Counted from the first letter of the stretch, positions 33,823-45,112 are shown. The stretch is 64,000 nucleotides of DNA from Hanleya hanleyi (GCA_036873755.1 JAVTVY010018846.1:19233-83232); one strand, 5' to 3'. The notes: generated by a model not told the origin, from the letters alone. Made by a program: numbers and translations.

Positions 33823-33831
33823 CTATTTATA
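33823..33831 (-). promoter_or_regulatory. TATA box of the 109-residue gene, overlapping the ATPase stop codon
   Basis: TATAAATAG on the minus strand contains the TAA stop (33827-33829) of the preceding ATPase-fusion frame. The ATG of the 109-residue gene is at 33792. Promoter and upstream coding end therefore share bases. Confidence 0.65.
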
Positions 33832-35033
33832 GTGAGACGCTTTTGATCTTAATGATGTGTTCGAACAAATGTTTCTTTTGTGCTATTGCTCTGACATACG
33901 CCGCTTTCCAGTTCATGCCCGAGGTTTTCAACATCGACGATGTTCTTTCGATTTCCATATGGACCGGGTCCTTGTCCAGCAATTTTATATGGGTCAGGAG
34001 GTCGGCATACTGCTGACGTAAAACCCGTCGTAGTCTGGGCGCCGATCTGTTATGGGCTAACATTACGGCTTCCTCTTTCGAATACCCTTTGTGTTGAAAC
34101 TTGTTTCCTGTGGCCTCCAACATCTTACCCATCTCGGCGTCCATACTTTCTTTGAACAAATCCTTCCATAGCCTCGAGTTCACATTATGTTCTTCAACCT
34201 TGGGTTGTTTCTTCACGGTTGGGTGATATTTCGGGACTGATGGTATGAAGGGGACCTGTTGTACGGGGGCGGGTTGCTGCTGGTGAACGGGTGCTGGATG
34301 GTGTAGGGGCTGTGGTGATGCCTCGCCGGGTAATAGGTGGGTGGTCAGCCGACGATCTGCGGGGGGTATGGACTTTTAAATCTACGAACAGGTAGCCATA
34401 CGGACGACTTGTCGCTCCTTGAAACGCCTGCATGAAATGGTCGATGTTCTGAGAATAATTTCGACTACCAAAAACACGGATTTAAGCTCTGTCAATGGGA
34501 TTGGAGAACAACACAAAGTATTGGCAGTTCAAGGCAATATCTCTGGACGCCTTCCCTTGAGGAAAGAGATTCTGGGTCAAATAGATGACGGACAGATTGC
34601 GATGATGGGACTCTTTGGTGAATAGGTCGGCGATTTTCGAATTGTCCTTGGCCGCACTCATCAGATCATCTAGCACTACCACGTTGGTCTGCTCGGAATC
34701 AAAGTAATACGGTTCGTCTATGTCGTGAGGAATTCCTGGGACGAAATTCACATTCTGTAACCTTATAGTTTCGTAGGCGGGCTGCCACTGGCTATAACAC
34801 CAGACAACGCGTGTATAACGGATGGGCCCTTCCTCTAAGAACTTCATCACCCAGGACGTCTTTTCACACCCCGTAGGACCGCTCACCGTCATCGTATAGG
34901 GATGTTCTACTCTACTTGGTGGACCTATAGCGGGAGTCGGTGGTGTCTCTTGTCTATGCATTAGACGCATATGTCTGAGCATATCGTCGCGACGAGAGAG
35001 TGTCTTCTGACAGAACGGGCATGTACTCGACAT
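33827..35033 (-). pseudogene. C2H2-finger/packaging-type ATPase/PRxR-DPxH fusion, decayed (E1)
   Basis: The frame begins at the ATG at 35033 with a C2H2 finger (CPFCQKTLSRRDDMLRHMRLMH). A P-loop ATPase follows: Walker A region GPTGCEKTSW, Walker B NVVVLDDLM and a polar YLTQNLF strand. This type resembles the A32/FtsK-HerA-like ATPases of Polinton-like elements, which pump DNA into capsids. Lesions are the glycine before the Walker A lysine changed to glutamate, an in-frame TAA after NPIDRA (end of the open piece at 34482) and a one-base C gain near 34370. The last part (open 34216-33827) is the same C-terminal domain as in the finger protein. Its apparent first codon is GTG and it is not a separate gene. 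In E2 right the ATPase and this domain are one open frame. Confidence 0.7.
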
Positions 35034-35092
35034 GGTACCCGGTCAGAGGTTGGCTACAGACTGAGGCTAATGGTGTACAAACGACCTGATAT

Positions 35093-35345
35093 GACCACTC
35101 ACTTACTCACTCACTCACTCACTCACTCACTCACCGTCGTTAGTGCGTATTCCTCCTCCTCCTCACTCACTCACTCACACTCACTCACTCACTCACTCAC
35201 TCACTCACTCACTCACTCACTCACTCACTCATCGCATGTTCCACGGTCCCCGGATGTAACAACCCAGATGTTGAAGAGGACCCGGATGTTGAAAAGGTCC
35301 CGGATGTTGAAAAGGTCCCGGATGTTGAAAAGGCCCCGGATTTTG
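35093..35345. repeat. CTCA microsatellite and 18-bp tandem repeat near the right end of E1
   Basis: 35096-35229 is almost pure (CTCA)n with a short break. At 35268-35340 an 18-bp unit, CCCGGATGTTGAAAAGGT, occurs about four times. The translated SLTHSLTHS and GPFQHPGPFQHP frames are artefacts. Confidence 0.9.
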
Positions 35346-35449
35346 AAGGTCAGTACAAATCATCCACGCATAGTATGGTGGATCGGCCCCCGTATTTGGG
35401 ACTACTAAACCGCAAAAGCGTTTTCTGCGCATCACCGCGTCCCGCGCAG

Positions 35450-35728
35450 GTGTGCAGCCGGATAACCCGCGCGCTGCGGGCGGCCGGGCCCGGGGGAAAA
35501 GACCATGATATCATCGTCCAACACCTATACATGATGTTTATTACTATAAGTTCCATGGTTTCAGGTATTTTTTTCGACGCGCCCACTCCAAAGTCACACT
35601 CGATCGAGTCAAGGAGCTCTCTCGTGTTGGAGGTAGTTTTTGGTCTCTTGAGAAACAACGCCATCTGTCGCCACCAAGAGTTATCTGCCCCGGAAAAATA
35701 CGGGGTTAAATGCACTTACTATACTACT
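35450..35728. repeat. Right terminal inverted repeat of E1
   Basis: It is the inverted copy of 29890-30140 and ends CACTTACTATACTACT. It contains an extra ~33 bases (GGCGTTGTTTCTCAAGAGACC on the other strand) compared with the left copy. It is followed directly by the ATAGTC duplication at 35729-35734. Confidence 0.85.
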
Positions 35729-35734
35729 ATAGTC

Positions 35735-36400
35735 TCATACAAAGTGACATACCTGGTAGAAAAACTTATGCATACGAAGTGACTTACCTGGTAGAGAAAC
35801 ACAGTCACATACAAAGTGACTTACCTGGTAGAGAAACATAGCCATAAACAAACTGACTTACAAGGTTGCGAAATATATCCATAAAAGTAACTTACTTGGT
35901 ATAGAAACATAGCCACACACAAAAAGACTTACCTGGTAGAGAACCATAGTCACATACAAAGTGAATTGCCTGGTAAAGAAACACAGCCTCATACAAAGTG
36001 ACTTACCAGGTAGAGAAACATAGCCACATACAAAGTGATTTACCTGGTAGAGAAAAATAGCCTCTTAAAAGGAGACTTACCTGGTAGAGAAACATATCCA
36101 TACAAAGTGACTTACCTGGTAGAGAAACACAGCCTCATACAAAGTGACTTTATTACCTGGTAGAGAAACGTATCCATACAAAGTGACTTAATTGGTAACA
36201 AAACATATCCATACAAAGTTACTTAACTGGTAGATAAATACAGTCACATACAAATTAACTTACCTTGTAGAGAAACACAGCCCCATAAAAAGTGACACAC
36301 CTGGTAGATAAACAGTCACATACAAAATTACTTCCTGGTAGAGAAACAAAGAAAGTGACTTACCTGGTAGAGGAACATAACTACATACAAAGTGACTTAC
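35735..36400 (-). repeat. Splice-junction minisatellite, main part in copy B
   Basis: About 18 units of the same 36-38 bp repeat as 9742-10424 lead up to the donor of the broken receptor exon (ACTTAC 36395-36400). Several units carry mutated donors (TTAATTGG, TACTTAACTGG) or small insertions (TTTATTACCTGG). Unit order differs from copy A, as expected of an unstable minisatellite. Confidence 0.9.
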
Positions 36401-37538
36401 CTGGTAAGGGTCATACACTTCATTTTCATGACATTCTGAACTCTCCAGATCCACTTCCTGAAATTGTCGCACAGGATTAAAATTGAACAACACGGAGAAG
36501 GATTGTGTTGGTAGCACCGTTGGTGGTGGGGTGCCTTTCACCGGACAGAGGGGTCCAGTTCTTGGCATCAAATCCTCCATCTCGTAGCCACACTCAAATG
36601 CACAAAATATGTTTTTTGTACTAGTCTAGAAAAGGGGGACACCGAGGTTCAACGATATTGGTGAAAGCGGAACACAATTTTTGTGACGGTATCACCTCCT
36701 CGGCTGATCCAGGGCACTGATCAGGCATTTTACCTGGTGCGAAGCACTTTCTAGTTTCACTGTCAGCTGGTTTGGTCAGTTTGATTTCACAGAAGGATTT
36801 GTCTCCGACGAGTTGTAAGAGATCATTGGCCGATGTGATTTGTCTGATATCCACATAGTCATCGCATTCAATCTCAGCCCCCCAGTCACGAGTTACCCCT
36901 GTATCTCCGTGGCAGACGGCGCAAAACCAATTTCGGTAATTCCGCCTTGTTCCAACGCTGTAAACTGGTAAGTGCATTTTACTGTCAGCAAAACTGGTTG
37001 AAATATTCTCACACTTTCCCCTTGCTTCTTCATCTTCAAATTGTTCTGGACATTTGTTCACAAAATAGAAATGATTCTCGTTCCCTTTTTGACTTCCAAG
37101 TTTATTTTTTATTTTTAAATACTGAGACATACAAATTTTGAGTGGAGAACTCGGCTTTAACGATTTGTTGTAAAGTTGTTCTTCAGTGTACATATCCGGA
37201 CAGCAGTCGTCGTAGAACAGGCAGTTTGAATCACAATGACACCCTCCGCAATACAAGAGGGGCTCTGTATGAATCGGATAGTCTTTGGATCGTTCATACT
37301 CACAAACCGCATCTTTCCCACAAGCAAATAGAGCCCAGTATAAAGCATCTCTCTTAAATCCAGCAGGTGCAGATTCAAGAACATCCGTGTTGTCTGCCAC
37401 CTGCTGCTGTCCTCGCAGATCCTGATGCCATGTGTTGTTGTTATCGCCGGTGGAATTGTTACCTCCATGGTTTTCTCGAACTAGGGAAGAAACCAGTGCT
37501 ACGAGAAAGAAATAATGGACGGACATCGGCGATACCAT
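36401..37538 (-). pseudogene. Broken copy of the somatomedin-B-like receptor exon (copy B)
   Basis: It is collinear with 10425-11561. The first 305 codons are open, then a TCG-to-TAG change gives a stop (open to 36621). A few bases on, one extra T in the run near 36611-36616 shifts the frame; the rest is open in the shifted frame (36580-36401) up to CCAG|GTAAGT. About 13 of 305 residues differ from copy A (for example VRE/ARG, NAEI/GAEI). The signal peptide and all somatomedin-B cysteines are kept. The two adjacent lesions suggest a pseudogene. One of them could be an assembly error, but not easily both. Confidence 0.75.
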
Positions 37539-37639
37539 GCTGCAAACTGGATCGTCTCTCGGTCCAAAGTGTCTAATAAACCGAGAACTAATATATTGTA
37601 TTATATAGCGGTTTTGTCTGTAATTGGAAGATGTTTCCT

Positions 37640-38814
37640 AATATATAGTTTTCCTCTTTCACGAAATGACCCAGAGGCGTTTTTAGAGAAGCTAATGGTT
37701 CTGGAGTTCCGGTAATTTTCTGAATAGTAAAGATACCTAAGGTGGTCACAAGATATTCAGAATGCGAGGTTCGTAATTTGCAACGAGTACTTCGTTTTTG
37801 AATAAATTACAGAAAGTTGGCGTACATTTTAAACATTCTTATGTGGCCGTTTATGCCTACATGCAGCCATTTTCCACTGCTTTACGCGGTGAATAGGACA
37901 TCACCTTAAAGATAATGTCCGACCGTATTCGAATGATGCCTTCAAATGTTGTTCTGTTAAAACGGTTCTGAGAGGTCTCAGAAAGGCAAACCCTTATTGT
38001 GCATTGCCCGATTTAGGTACGTACTTTAAGACATTTCGCCGATTCCCCTCTAAATAATTTCGTTACCGCTAGGCGTATAGAGCTGACGCTTCTCACACTA
38101 TTTAATTGTATCCTATTCCACCAGAAGATGTAAACATACTCCCATTGGTTTCCATGGTGACGTCACAGTGACGTCGTTTTTTCCGAAAGTTATATTGTGA
38201 TGATTTCGGGCCTATTTTATTGTCATTATTTCTTTTCACAAAACTGCTGAATAATACGGAGAAATTATTTAATTAAAGCGAATAGCATTGGCGTCTTACG
38301 GTCTTAGGCAATGCAAAGACAGAAAATGAAACTTCCATGAGACCCCTGAGGGCTGGCAATTTGAATTTGAATGCGATTCCTCACACCTAGGATTGCCCAG
38401 CTGACCTCAAAATAACCCAATTATGATACGGTACAATGTCAGAAAGGTTCATCTCTTAGATAAGTTTTATTCCATATTTACAAAGGAAGCTGATGAAGTG
38501 GTATTCATTTTATATCCTTTAGCTGCAAAAGGTGAACTATGAAAAGGAACTCAGAAGTAGAAGAAACATCCCTGATCCTGCTTAGATTCGAAGCCATGAT
38601 CACCCAATGAAAGTAGCTTTGAACACGAATTATGTGAACCTCCTCTTCGCTGAATGAAAACTCGCATTCAGGATTTTTGTTACAAGAAAAAACAACAATC
38701 CAATTATTAACTCAAGACTATTCTATGGCTTCTGTGGAACTGACGTATGTAGACAAAGCAAATGAACTCTGAAAAAAGGAAAAGAAATCCAACTCTTCGT
38801 GACTCTTTAAGAGA
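37640..38814. other. Non-coding stretch, copy-B counterpart of 11660-12849
   Basis: The same DNA as in copy A, including the dispersed repeat with GTGACGTCACAGTGACGTC (about 38156-38176). Small deletions relative to A lie near 38680-38730. No gene is recognised. Confidence 0.5.
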
Positions 38815-39450
38815 GATGCCCTAACGCCATATACGTCTTCTATACCAAGTCCCGTAATGTCCTATCGCCATGATGCAGACAGCTGAGAGAAAGAACGATC
38901 AACACCTTTACAAGTTTTTATGAATTTTATTCTCCCCTTCATCACATCATACTGAAGCTGGGGGAGACACGTTGGGTATATTTACAATTCTCGTAGGCTC
39001 TTGTTCAATTAGAAATCATCTGTCATATTCGTTCTTGTATGTTATTTGTATTCTCGGCTGTTCTTCTCCAATCAGAAGCCGTCATTTGGTGTTGTGTCAA
39101 CCTTCGGCCATGCGTTTGTCCGTTGGAAGTATCTCTCATCTTTGAATGTCAGCTGTGCACGTCTTTGGAATACGCTTGCTTTTATGAATGTAACATAATA
39201 ACGCCCGCAAACGCCTAGCTTGACGCTTAAGAGCCCTGGTGAATTAGCCCGAAAGCTCTGATGGGATATCTCATGGCATTGACACTAATTCCTCGAAATG
39301 CAGTGACACCCGTCAACACCCTATCTTACCGCCCGTATCAACGCCTTATCTTAACGCCTTAAAACCCTATCTTAACGTCTTAACGCCCTATCTTAACACC
39401 TTAACGCCCTATCGTAACGCCTTAACGCCATATCGTAACGCCTCAACGCA
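38815..39450 (-). mobile_element. Internally deleted fossil of the E1/E2 family (copy B)
   Basis: The same remnant as 12850-13510: CATACTGAAGCTGGGGGAG..GTTGGGTATA stem-loop (here with its last base changed), leader TTTGGAATACGCTTGCTTTTATG, and TTAACGCCC array to about 39445. It was present before the block was duplicated. It codes for nothing. Confidence 0.65.
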
Positions 39451-39954
39451 TTGTCAACCAACCAATCACACACACATGCTTTGACCATTGGCCCTCGACT
39501 CTCATTGTCGGAAGTGATGTCATCGCCGGAAGTGACGTTAACGCTCGCATGTGTCCGTCTCTCGTGGTACACTTGCACCTTGGTGAATCGAGATAAAGAA
39601 CCCGTAGAAGACTGAACGACAACTGCTACAAATAATTTTAATTCTAACTATTCATCTAGAGAACATGCGTCTGACCGGTTTTGTTTTCTGAACGGGAAAA
39701 TCTTTTTTAACCTTGACTGTATGGTATGTGATTTAAAATGGATATCAAACTACTGAACTATTCCGTAATCGACAACTGTCAACATTAATGTTAAGACTGT
39801 TTGGAGATGTTAATATACGACCAGTCCGCGCGTGATACCTTACATTAGATCGTTGTCTAAATAACTGAAAATCACCCGAGGCACCTCGGTACAACGTTCA
39901 CAGAACTACATCAACAACTACAGGTATACGGATTTGCTATATCATCAAGTGCCT

Positions 39955-40420
39955 CAAACCGAAGTTTCTCAAATTTGGCGTAACATATCACATGCTGATA
40001 GCGAAATACGAGCGTAGCGTGCAAGATCTATGGCGATACATTTCGTAACTTGTGTCTAATTCAGGTAAACCCGGGGATAGGGGTCGTATGAACCTATGTA
40101 TTTCAAGATCATCATAGTGTTCATATGAACAATCGAAGCTTGACTGAGATACATCATACTCTAGATAACGACTTTACAAATAAAATTATATGGATTAAGA
40201 ACATTGATCAGCGATACGGATTTGATATTTTTGGAACATCATGATGTCTTGCTGACATCTATGAAAACTCTTGACCGAAATTGCAGAAAATTAGCCGGGT
40301 TTATGTATACTACGATTTAATCGTTTAATTTGGTGCTTATGCTATTATATGAAATAGGTCTTTGGATCACGGACGCGGAAATTCTTTAATGAACGACGGC
40401 TGAATATTGAATGACGTACT
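39955..40420 (+). mobile_element. 3' fragment of the Penelope-like element (copy B)
   Basis: The counterpart of 14012-14470, with a handful of substitutions. It carries CGAAATACGAGCGTAGCGTGCAAGATCTATGGCG, the end of the reverse transcriptase, and the 3' region after it. Confidence 0.7.
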
Positions 40421-43256
40421 AGACGCTTGTATACCGGTACCGATTATATATGAAACAAACATCATGATCTCTGTAATATCAGCATCATTTGAAACGGTTG
40501 CCAATCCAGAAATTCCCTAACAGTAATAAATGATTGTGCCATCATCACCGTCACAAATCTCTAGAACAAGTCATGATTGCATTAAATGTACATGTATAAC
40601 TGGGTCAGGTTGATGTAATGATCCTGGGGTTTGCTGACGCCGAGGCCTTTCATCATTCATTTATTGGTGTATGGTGATCTGAAGAGCCCTTTCGGCCAAT
40701 ACCGACACGGACTTGGTTTCAAAGGATTTAGCTGTATTAACTGAACCTACACCTTCTGTACAGGTTTCCAATGCCTGGTCATCCATATTCTTAATTACAA
40801 ACTACATCACCACAAGGTCATCTGGGTGACCGAAAAAATAATTCCCCGTGAAGTGAAATTCATCGAACCTAGAATGATCCGTCTCTGCAGCTGTCGATGT
40901 AGGCCTATACTCTTTGCATCAGCGTTGATATTTTCCAGTGAAGATGGTAGCAGAATCTATGATAATAGCTATCGGCAAACAACCTTGTCGTTCTGTTTCA
41001 GGATTGAAGCATTTCATAATTGAGTATCGGCATCATGCCTAGTGTAAATGACATGGTAAATTATAAAACATATTAAAAAATCTTTTCTAATATAGTCTTT
41101 GTTGCAGGAGAGACAACATGGATTATCTTAAAAATACTATTTAGTCTTATGTGTGTGAACTTCAGCTGGCAGCCTTTAGAACAATTGGTTATATGAAATG
41201 ATCGAAAGATGAAATTACTACTCTGGTTTAATAAATCGTATAAAATGAGACACTCATTGGAGATGCTCTATTCATTACATAATACACAAAATGAGAGAAT
41301 CTTCCATTACACGACTTTCAAATAATTGTCAATGCGACATTCTCTTGAGCCACCGATCTGCATCAATTATCAAATATGGATAACATCTACAGACAATACC
41401 TTTTCAAAAAATATTACTTGAATATGCCACGTCGGATGGTACCGGTTGGTGAAATTCGAGGTCTTGGCCGGCAAGGCTTTGGCGTTAGACCTCCCATTGA
41501 TAAGGTAATATCCTGGAGAAAAGACTGAAAACTTTGTCAATTATATTTCGTGAGTCTTACACTAAATCGTTGCCTCTTAGCCCATGAACTAAATGCCAAA
41601 GCAGATCATTTGCCCATGTCTACTCAATGACTGGTGTTGAATTATAGTGAAATATGGCAAAGCCTATGTAACACGACATCAATTTGATTACCAACGCATG
41701 AACATTGGACAGCCTCAAGTGATCCTGCGTTAACAATTAAATTAATGTCGTGTTACATAGACAATGTCAAATTTCAAGATAGCAAAACATCCACGATTCA
41801 GTTAAAAAAATGGATGCTGATGAATCATGGAATTAAAGAATGATAAAACGTTGCTACGGTCCTTAGTCGAGGGTGGACTATCAACCTTAGGTGTCGAATT
41901 TGATAAAGATTATCAAATGTTTATTCCAAGGCAACGAAGACTTTGTTCAGCATTGATCTCTTCTCCTCTATTTCAATGGTAGAAGGCACACAAAGAAACG
42001 GTCGCATTGATAGATAATCATGGGAAGTACTTTTGCTTTACGAGATCGTTGTGGCCAGAAAAACACAACAATCAGGCAGTTAAAAGTTTTTCTGTATGGG
42101 CATTTGAGCCTGCGTGTGGTAAGATATATATATGTGGCGACAAACCGTGTTTATCGTCAGGAGACTGCGATTGTTGCGGTGTTATATAGCAGTCTGATTA
42201 AAACCAGATCTTAAAAACTCTCATTCATCCATGTCGTTAAGCGACAAGTAAAGATGAAGAGAGGTTTTCGTAGATCTGTTTTTAATCAGATTGTGTTACA
42301 CAGCGACCTGGAGAGGAGCGTCCTACTCTGTGGCCTCTTCACCACGAGAAACATTAAAATTAACGACAGCCCGATGTAGAATTTAGACCTTGTCGATTGG
42401 GATCCTCCGATAACGTTAGTAGTATATACGGAGAGAGAGAGAGAATTAAAGTTTAACGTCGCATTCAGCAATATTTCAGCTATATAGCGACTATGGCGTA
42501 AATCTGTTATCTTTTGTGAGCGAGGAGGGAACGGAGAGGGTTAAGTGAAGGAAGTGAGGGAACGGGGAGGGTTAAGTGAAGGAAGTGAGGGAACGGGGAG
42601 GGTTAAGTGAAGAGAAAGGATGACTATTAACCGTCGTTTGACCTTGGACCTGGGGTTGTCATGGCAACGTGGATAGGTCAATTCGGTTACTACGCACTTT
42701 ATACCAATTATGCAGAAAAAACTCAGTCCAGCGAGACTAGATGGGGTGTACTAGGGTCAAACGGGTCATGTAGGGTGTATTGTTGGAGCTCGCGGTAGTT
42801 CTTGACCGGAAATGACAGCATGATGCGCAAACGCAGTCGAGGAGTAGTAAAGAAAGGTGCGCAGCACTGAGAGAAACAGGGTATTCATCATGATGCCAAA
42901 AGGGTTATCTAGAAGCTAGAGCTCCGTGGTTCTTGGGTAGGTCCCCTGGTTTTCAGAACGACTTCTCAGAGGATTCTCTTCGATGCCAGAATGGATATTT
43001 GAGTTAGAGACCCCGGTTCTCGACAAGATACCCCACGCATTCGTCACGATTTCCCACTTTCTCCACATGATTTCCCTGATCGCATACCACGTGGCTGTGG
43101 GATCTTCGGCGCATGCGTTTGGTTCTTGACATTCCTTTCGCCTGTCTACTGATTAATGTCTACCATGTATCGTCTTTGCTCAGTAAAATCCAAACAATCT
43201 TATGTTTCTTCGTGCCATCGATGTCATATTTCACACCAGTTACATTGAGAATGGTT
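40421..43256. other. Non-coding stretch, copy-B counterpart of 14471-17170
   Basis: No gene is recognised. It contains the foldback near 41664-41760, the TCTGATTAAAACCAGATCT inverted repeat near 42192-42290 and, at 42530-42620, a unit GAGGGTTAAGTGAAGGAAGTGAGGGAACGGG present about three times where copy A has it once (16570-16605). The start of the GCGCATGCGC-type units is near 42800. Confidence 0.5.
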
Positions 43257-43703
43257 AATAAAAATACGAGCGTAGCGTGCAAGATCTATGGCGTTACGTT
43301 TCGTAACTTGTGTTTAATTCCGCTTAACCCGGGGCTAGGGGCCGTATGAACCCATGTACTTCAAGATCCGCATGGTACTCATATGAACAGTCACAATCAA
43401 AGCGTGACTGAGATACACCATTCTTTGACGACTTTGCAGCGAATATTATGGATTAAGAATACTGATCAGCGATACGGATTTGATATTTTTGGAACATCAT
43501 GATGTCTTGCCGGCATCATTGAAAACTGTTGACCGCTTCTCTCTTGCAGGAAACAAGCCTATGTTTATGTATACTATGATTGTCTTTTTGAATTTGGTGC
43601 TAATACTGTTATATGGAATATGGAATAGGTCTTTGGATTATGGACGCGGATACTCTCTAATGGACGACGGCTGAATTATGAATGACGGACCAGACGCTTG
43701 TAA
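43257..43703 (+). mobile_element. Penelope-like 3' fragment present only in copy B
   Basis: Copy A reads ..GAATGGTT|TTGCGAAGC.. (17171-17180). Copy B has 447 bases inserted between GAATGGTT and TTGCAAAGC. The insert starts AATAAAAATACGAGCGTAGC, matching the RT C-terminus, and ends GACGGACCAGACGCTTGTAA. It is closer to the element at 23344-25136 than to the shared fragment at 39955. There is no target duplication beyond a T or two. It shows insertion, or loss, after the two copies separated. Confidence 0.75.
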
Positions 43704-44859
43704 TTGCAAAGCTTTTGTTCCAAATATGGTACGGTATCCCTCAAGTTCTTGGATCAACATACCCGAGGATGTACAAGGATGAATCATCAATGTGAAGGGC
43801 TTTGTAACACTGTCTTATTACCATCCAAATATGTATATTGTGCCTAAATTATTGAGGAAATTTTCTCATTTTCCATGGATAATATTTTGCCAACTTGATC
43901 GAAGTTATTATAAGTCAGACTATGAGAATTGCAAACTACCGTTGTTGTTGTTGTTATTCACATTCAGAATCTGTTCACAACACCGAGAGAAATGGAAAAT
44001 CCAGCAATGAATTCTCACCCACGAGAACCCAGGGCACCGAGAGGAATCTCCTGATGATCCTCCTAGGGCATCCTGTTAATTCACTTGGGGTCTCGTGTGA
44101 GGTACCGTTGCTGGATTCCCCTTCAAGCATCACCACGATTCCTCTTAGTGAGGGCCAAATAGATTGGCCATATTGAATCCACATAGGTCATGCCGGGTCT
44201 CGTCTTGAAGCTCGAATGGCGAAGACGATTGGGGGATGTTGTCTGGAAGTGTCGTCATGGTCCGCGTGCGCAGTCGATGAGTAGTAGAGAAAGGTGCACA
44301 GGGGTGTGTTTGGGTGATCTAGGGACCATATTGGGTCGACATGAGACATGAAGGGTCTCGTCTTGGAGCTCGCGTGATTTAGAGAACGGTAAGGATGTGT
44401 TTGACTGGAAGTGACGCCATAGTACGCATGCGCAGCCGGAGAGTAGTAGAGAAAGATGATATTCGGAGGTACGCAACTGGGCGTATTTCGATGATCTACG
44501 GATCATACGTGGTCTGAATGGGTCGTGGAGGTTATCGTCTTAAAGCGTGGTTTGGACTACCACTAGGTTAGCTTTTACCGGAAGTGAAGGAATAGTGGGC
44601 ATGCACAGGCGAGAAGTAGTAGAGAAAGAGGGCATTTCGGAGGTACGCAGGGACAATGGCGTATAGGGTGTCGTCTTGAATTTCTCGTGCTGTAGACTAC
44701 CACTAGGGTAGTTTTTTTTACCGGAAGCGACGTTATGGTGCGCATGTGTAGTCGAGGGGTGGTAGAGAAAGATGAAATTCTTGGGGTACGCCGGGGCGTG
44801 TTTGAGTGATCTAGAGGACATCCCGGTGTGAAGGTGAACGTTGACTTGGTTAGTGGTTG
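43704..44859. repeat. Degenerate ~200-bp units with GCGCATGCGCAG cores (copy B)
   Basis: The counterpart of 17180-18280. Units near 44260, 44420, 44590 and 44740 carry CGCATGCGCAG or related words with GAGTAGTAGAGAAAG. Minus-strand frames with RRHP/SLPVKTT phrases are shadows of the repeat. Confidence 0.5.
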
Positions 44860-45035
44860 TCCGCCGGACAACCGTTACTTGGACAACTTGTCCAGCGACA
44901 ACTCATACTAGTACAGGCTGTCCATGGACAACTATATCCGGGGATACGTTGTCCGACAATATAAGTGTTTGTTCAGGTTTTATAACTAAGTCGTATTAAA
45001 GGTTGTCCGCCACCTGAGAATAATTGTCCAGTATC
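44860..45035. repeat. TTGTCC/GGACAA cluster, copy B
   Basis: It contains the perfect palindrome GGTTGTCCGCCGGACAACC, then TTGGACAACTTGTCC, CTGTCCATGGACAAC, GTTGTCCGACAA, GGTTGTCCGCC and AATTGTCCAG. The cluster resumes after the MITE at 46147-46198. It has more intact words than copy A. Confidence 0.65.
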
Positions 45036-45112
45036 AAGTCTCAGCATGTAAAGTGGCCCAATAAGGCAATGATAGTATGCGCAGTCAACAAATAAATTGT
45101 TTTAATCCTACC

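Larger units (their letters stand above)
29890..35728 (-). mobile_element. E1: compact Polinton-like element with TIRs, carrying an ATPase and two small proteins
   Basis: The element is 5,839 bp. It begins AGTAGTATAGTAAGTGC and ends with the inverted sequence, has ~250-280 bp terminal inverted repeats, is flanked by a 6-bp duplication ATAGTC, and has an empty site in copy A. Its three genes lie on the minus strand in the right half: ATPase fusion (33827-35033), 109-residue protein (33463-33792) and C2H2 acidic protein (32594-33181). The left half (30160-32210) is non-coding, with a 561-bp tandem duplication. AG termini, a 6-bp duplication and a packaging-type ATPase are Polinton/Maverick traits. 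Protein-primed polymerase, integrase, protease and capsid genes are not seen, so mobility would need helper functions. It lies in the presumptive first intron of the broken receptor copy. Confidence 0.75.

Noticed and set aside
33827..34216. Separate gene for the C-terminal domain after the ATPase
   Set aside because: The frame lacks an ATG at its apparent start (GTG) in both E1 and E2 left. In E2 right it is continuous with the ATPase. It is the end of a fusion gene.
29890..35728. E1 as a complete autonomous Polinton or virus
   Set aside because: No polymerase, integrase, protease or capsid gene can be read in any frame, and at 5.8 kb there is no room for them. It is treated as a reduced element.
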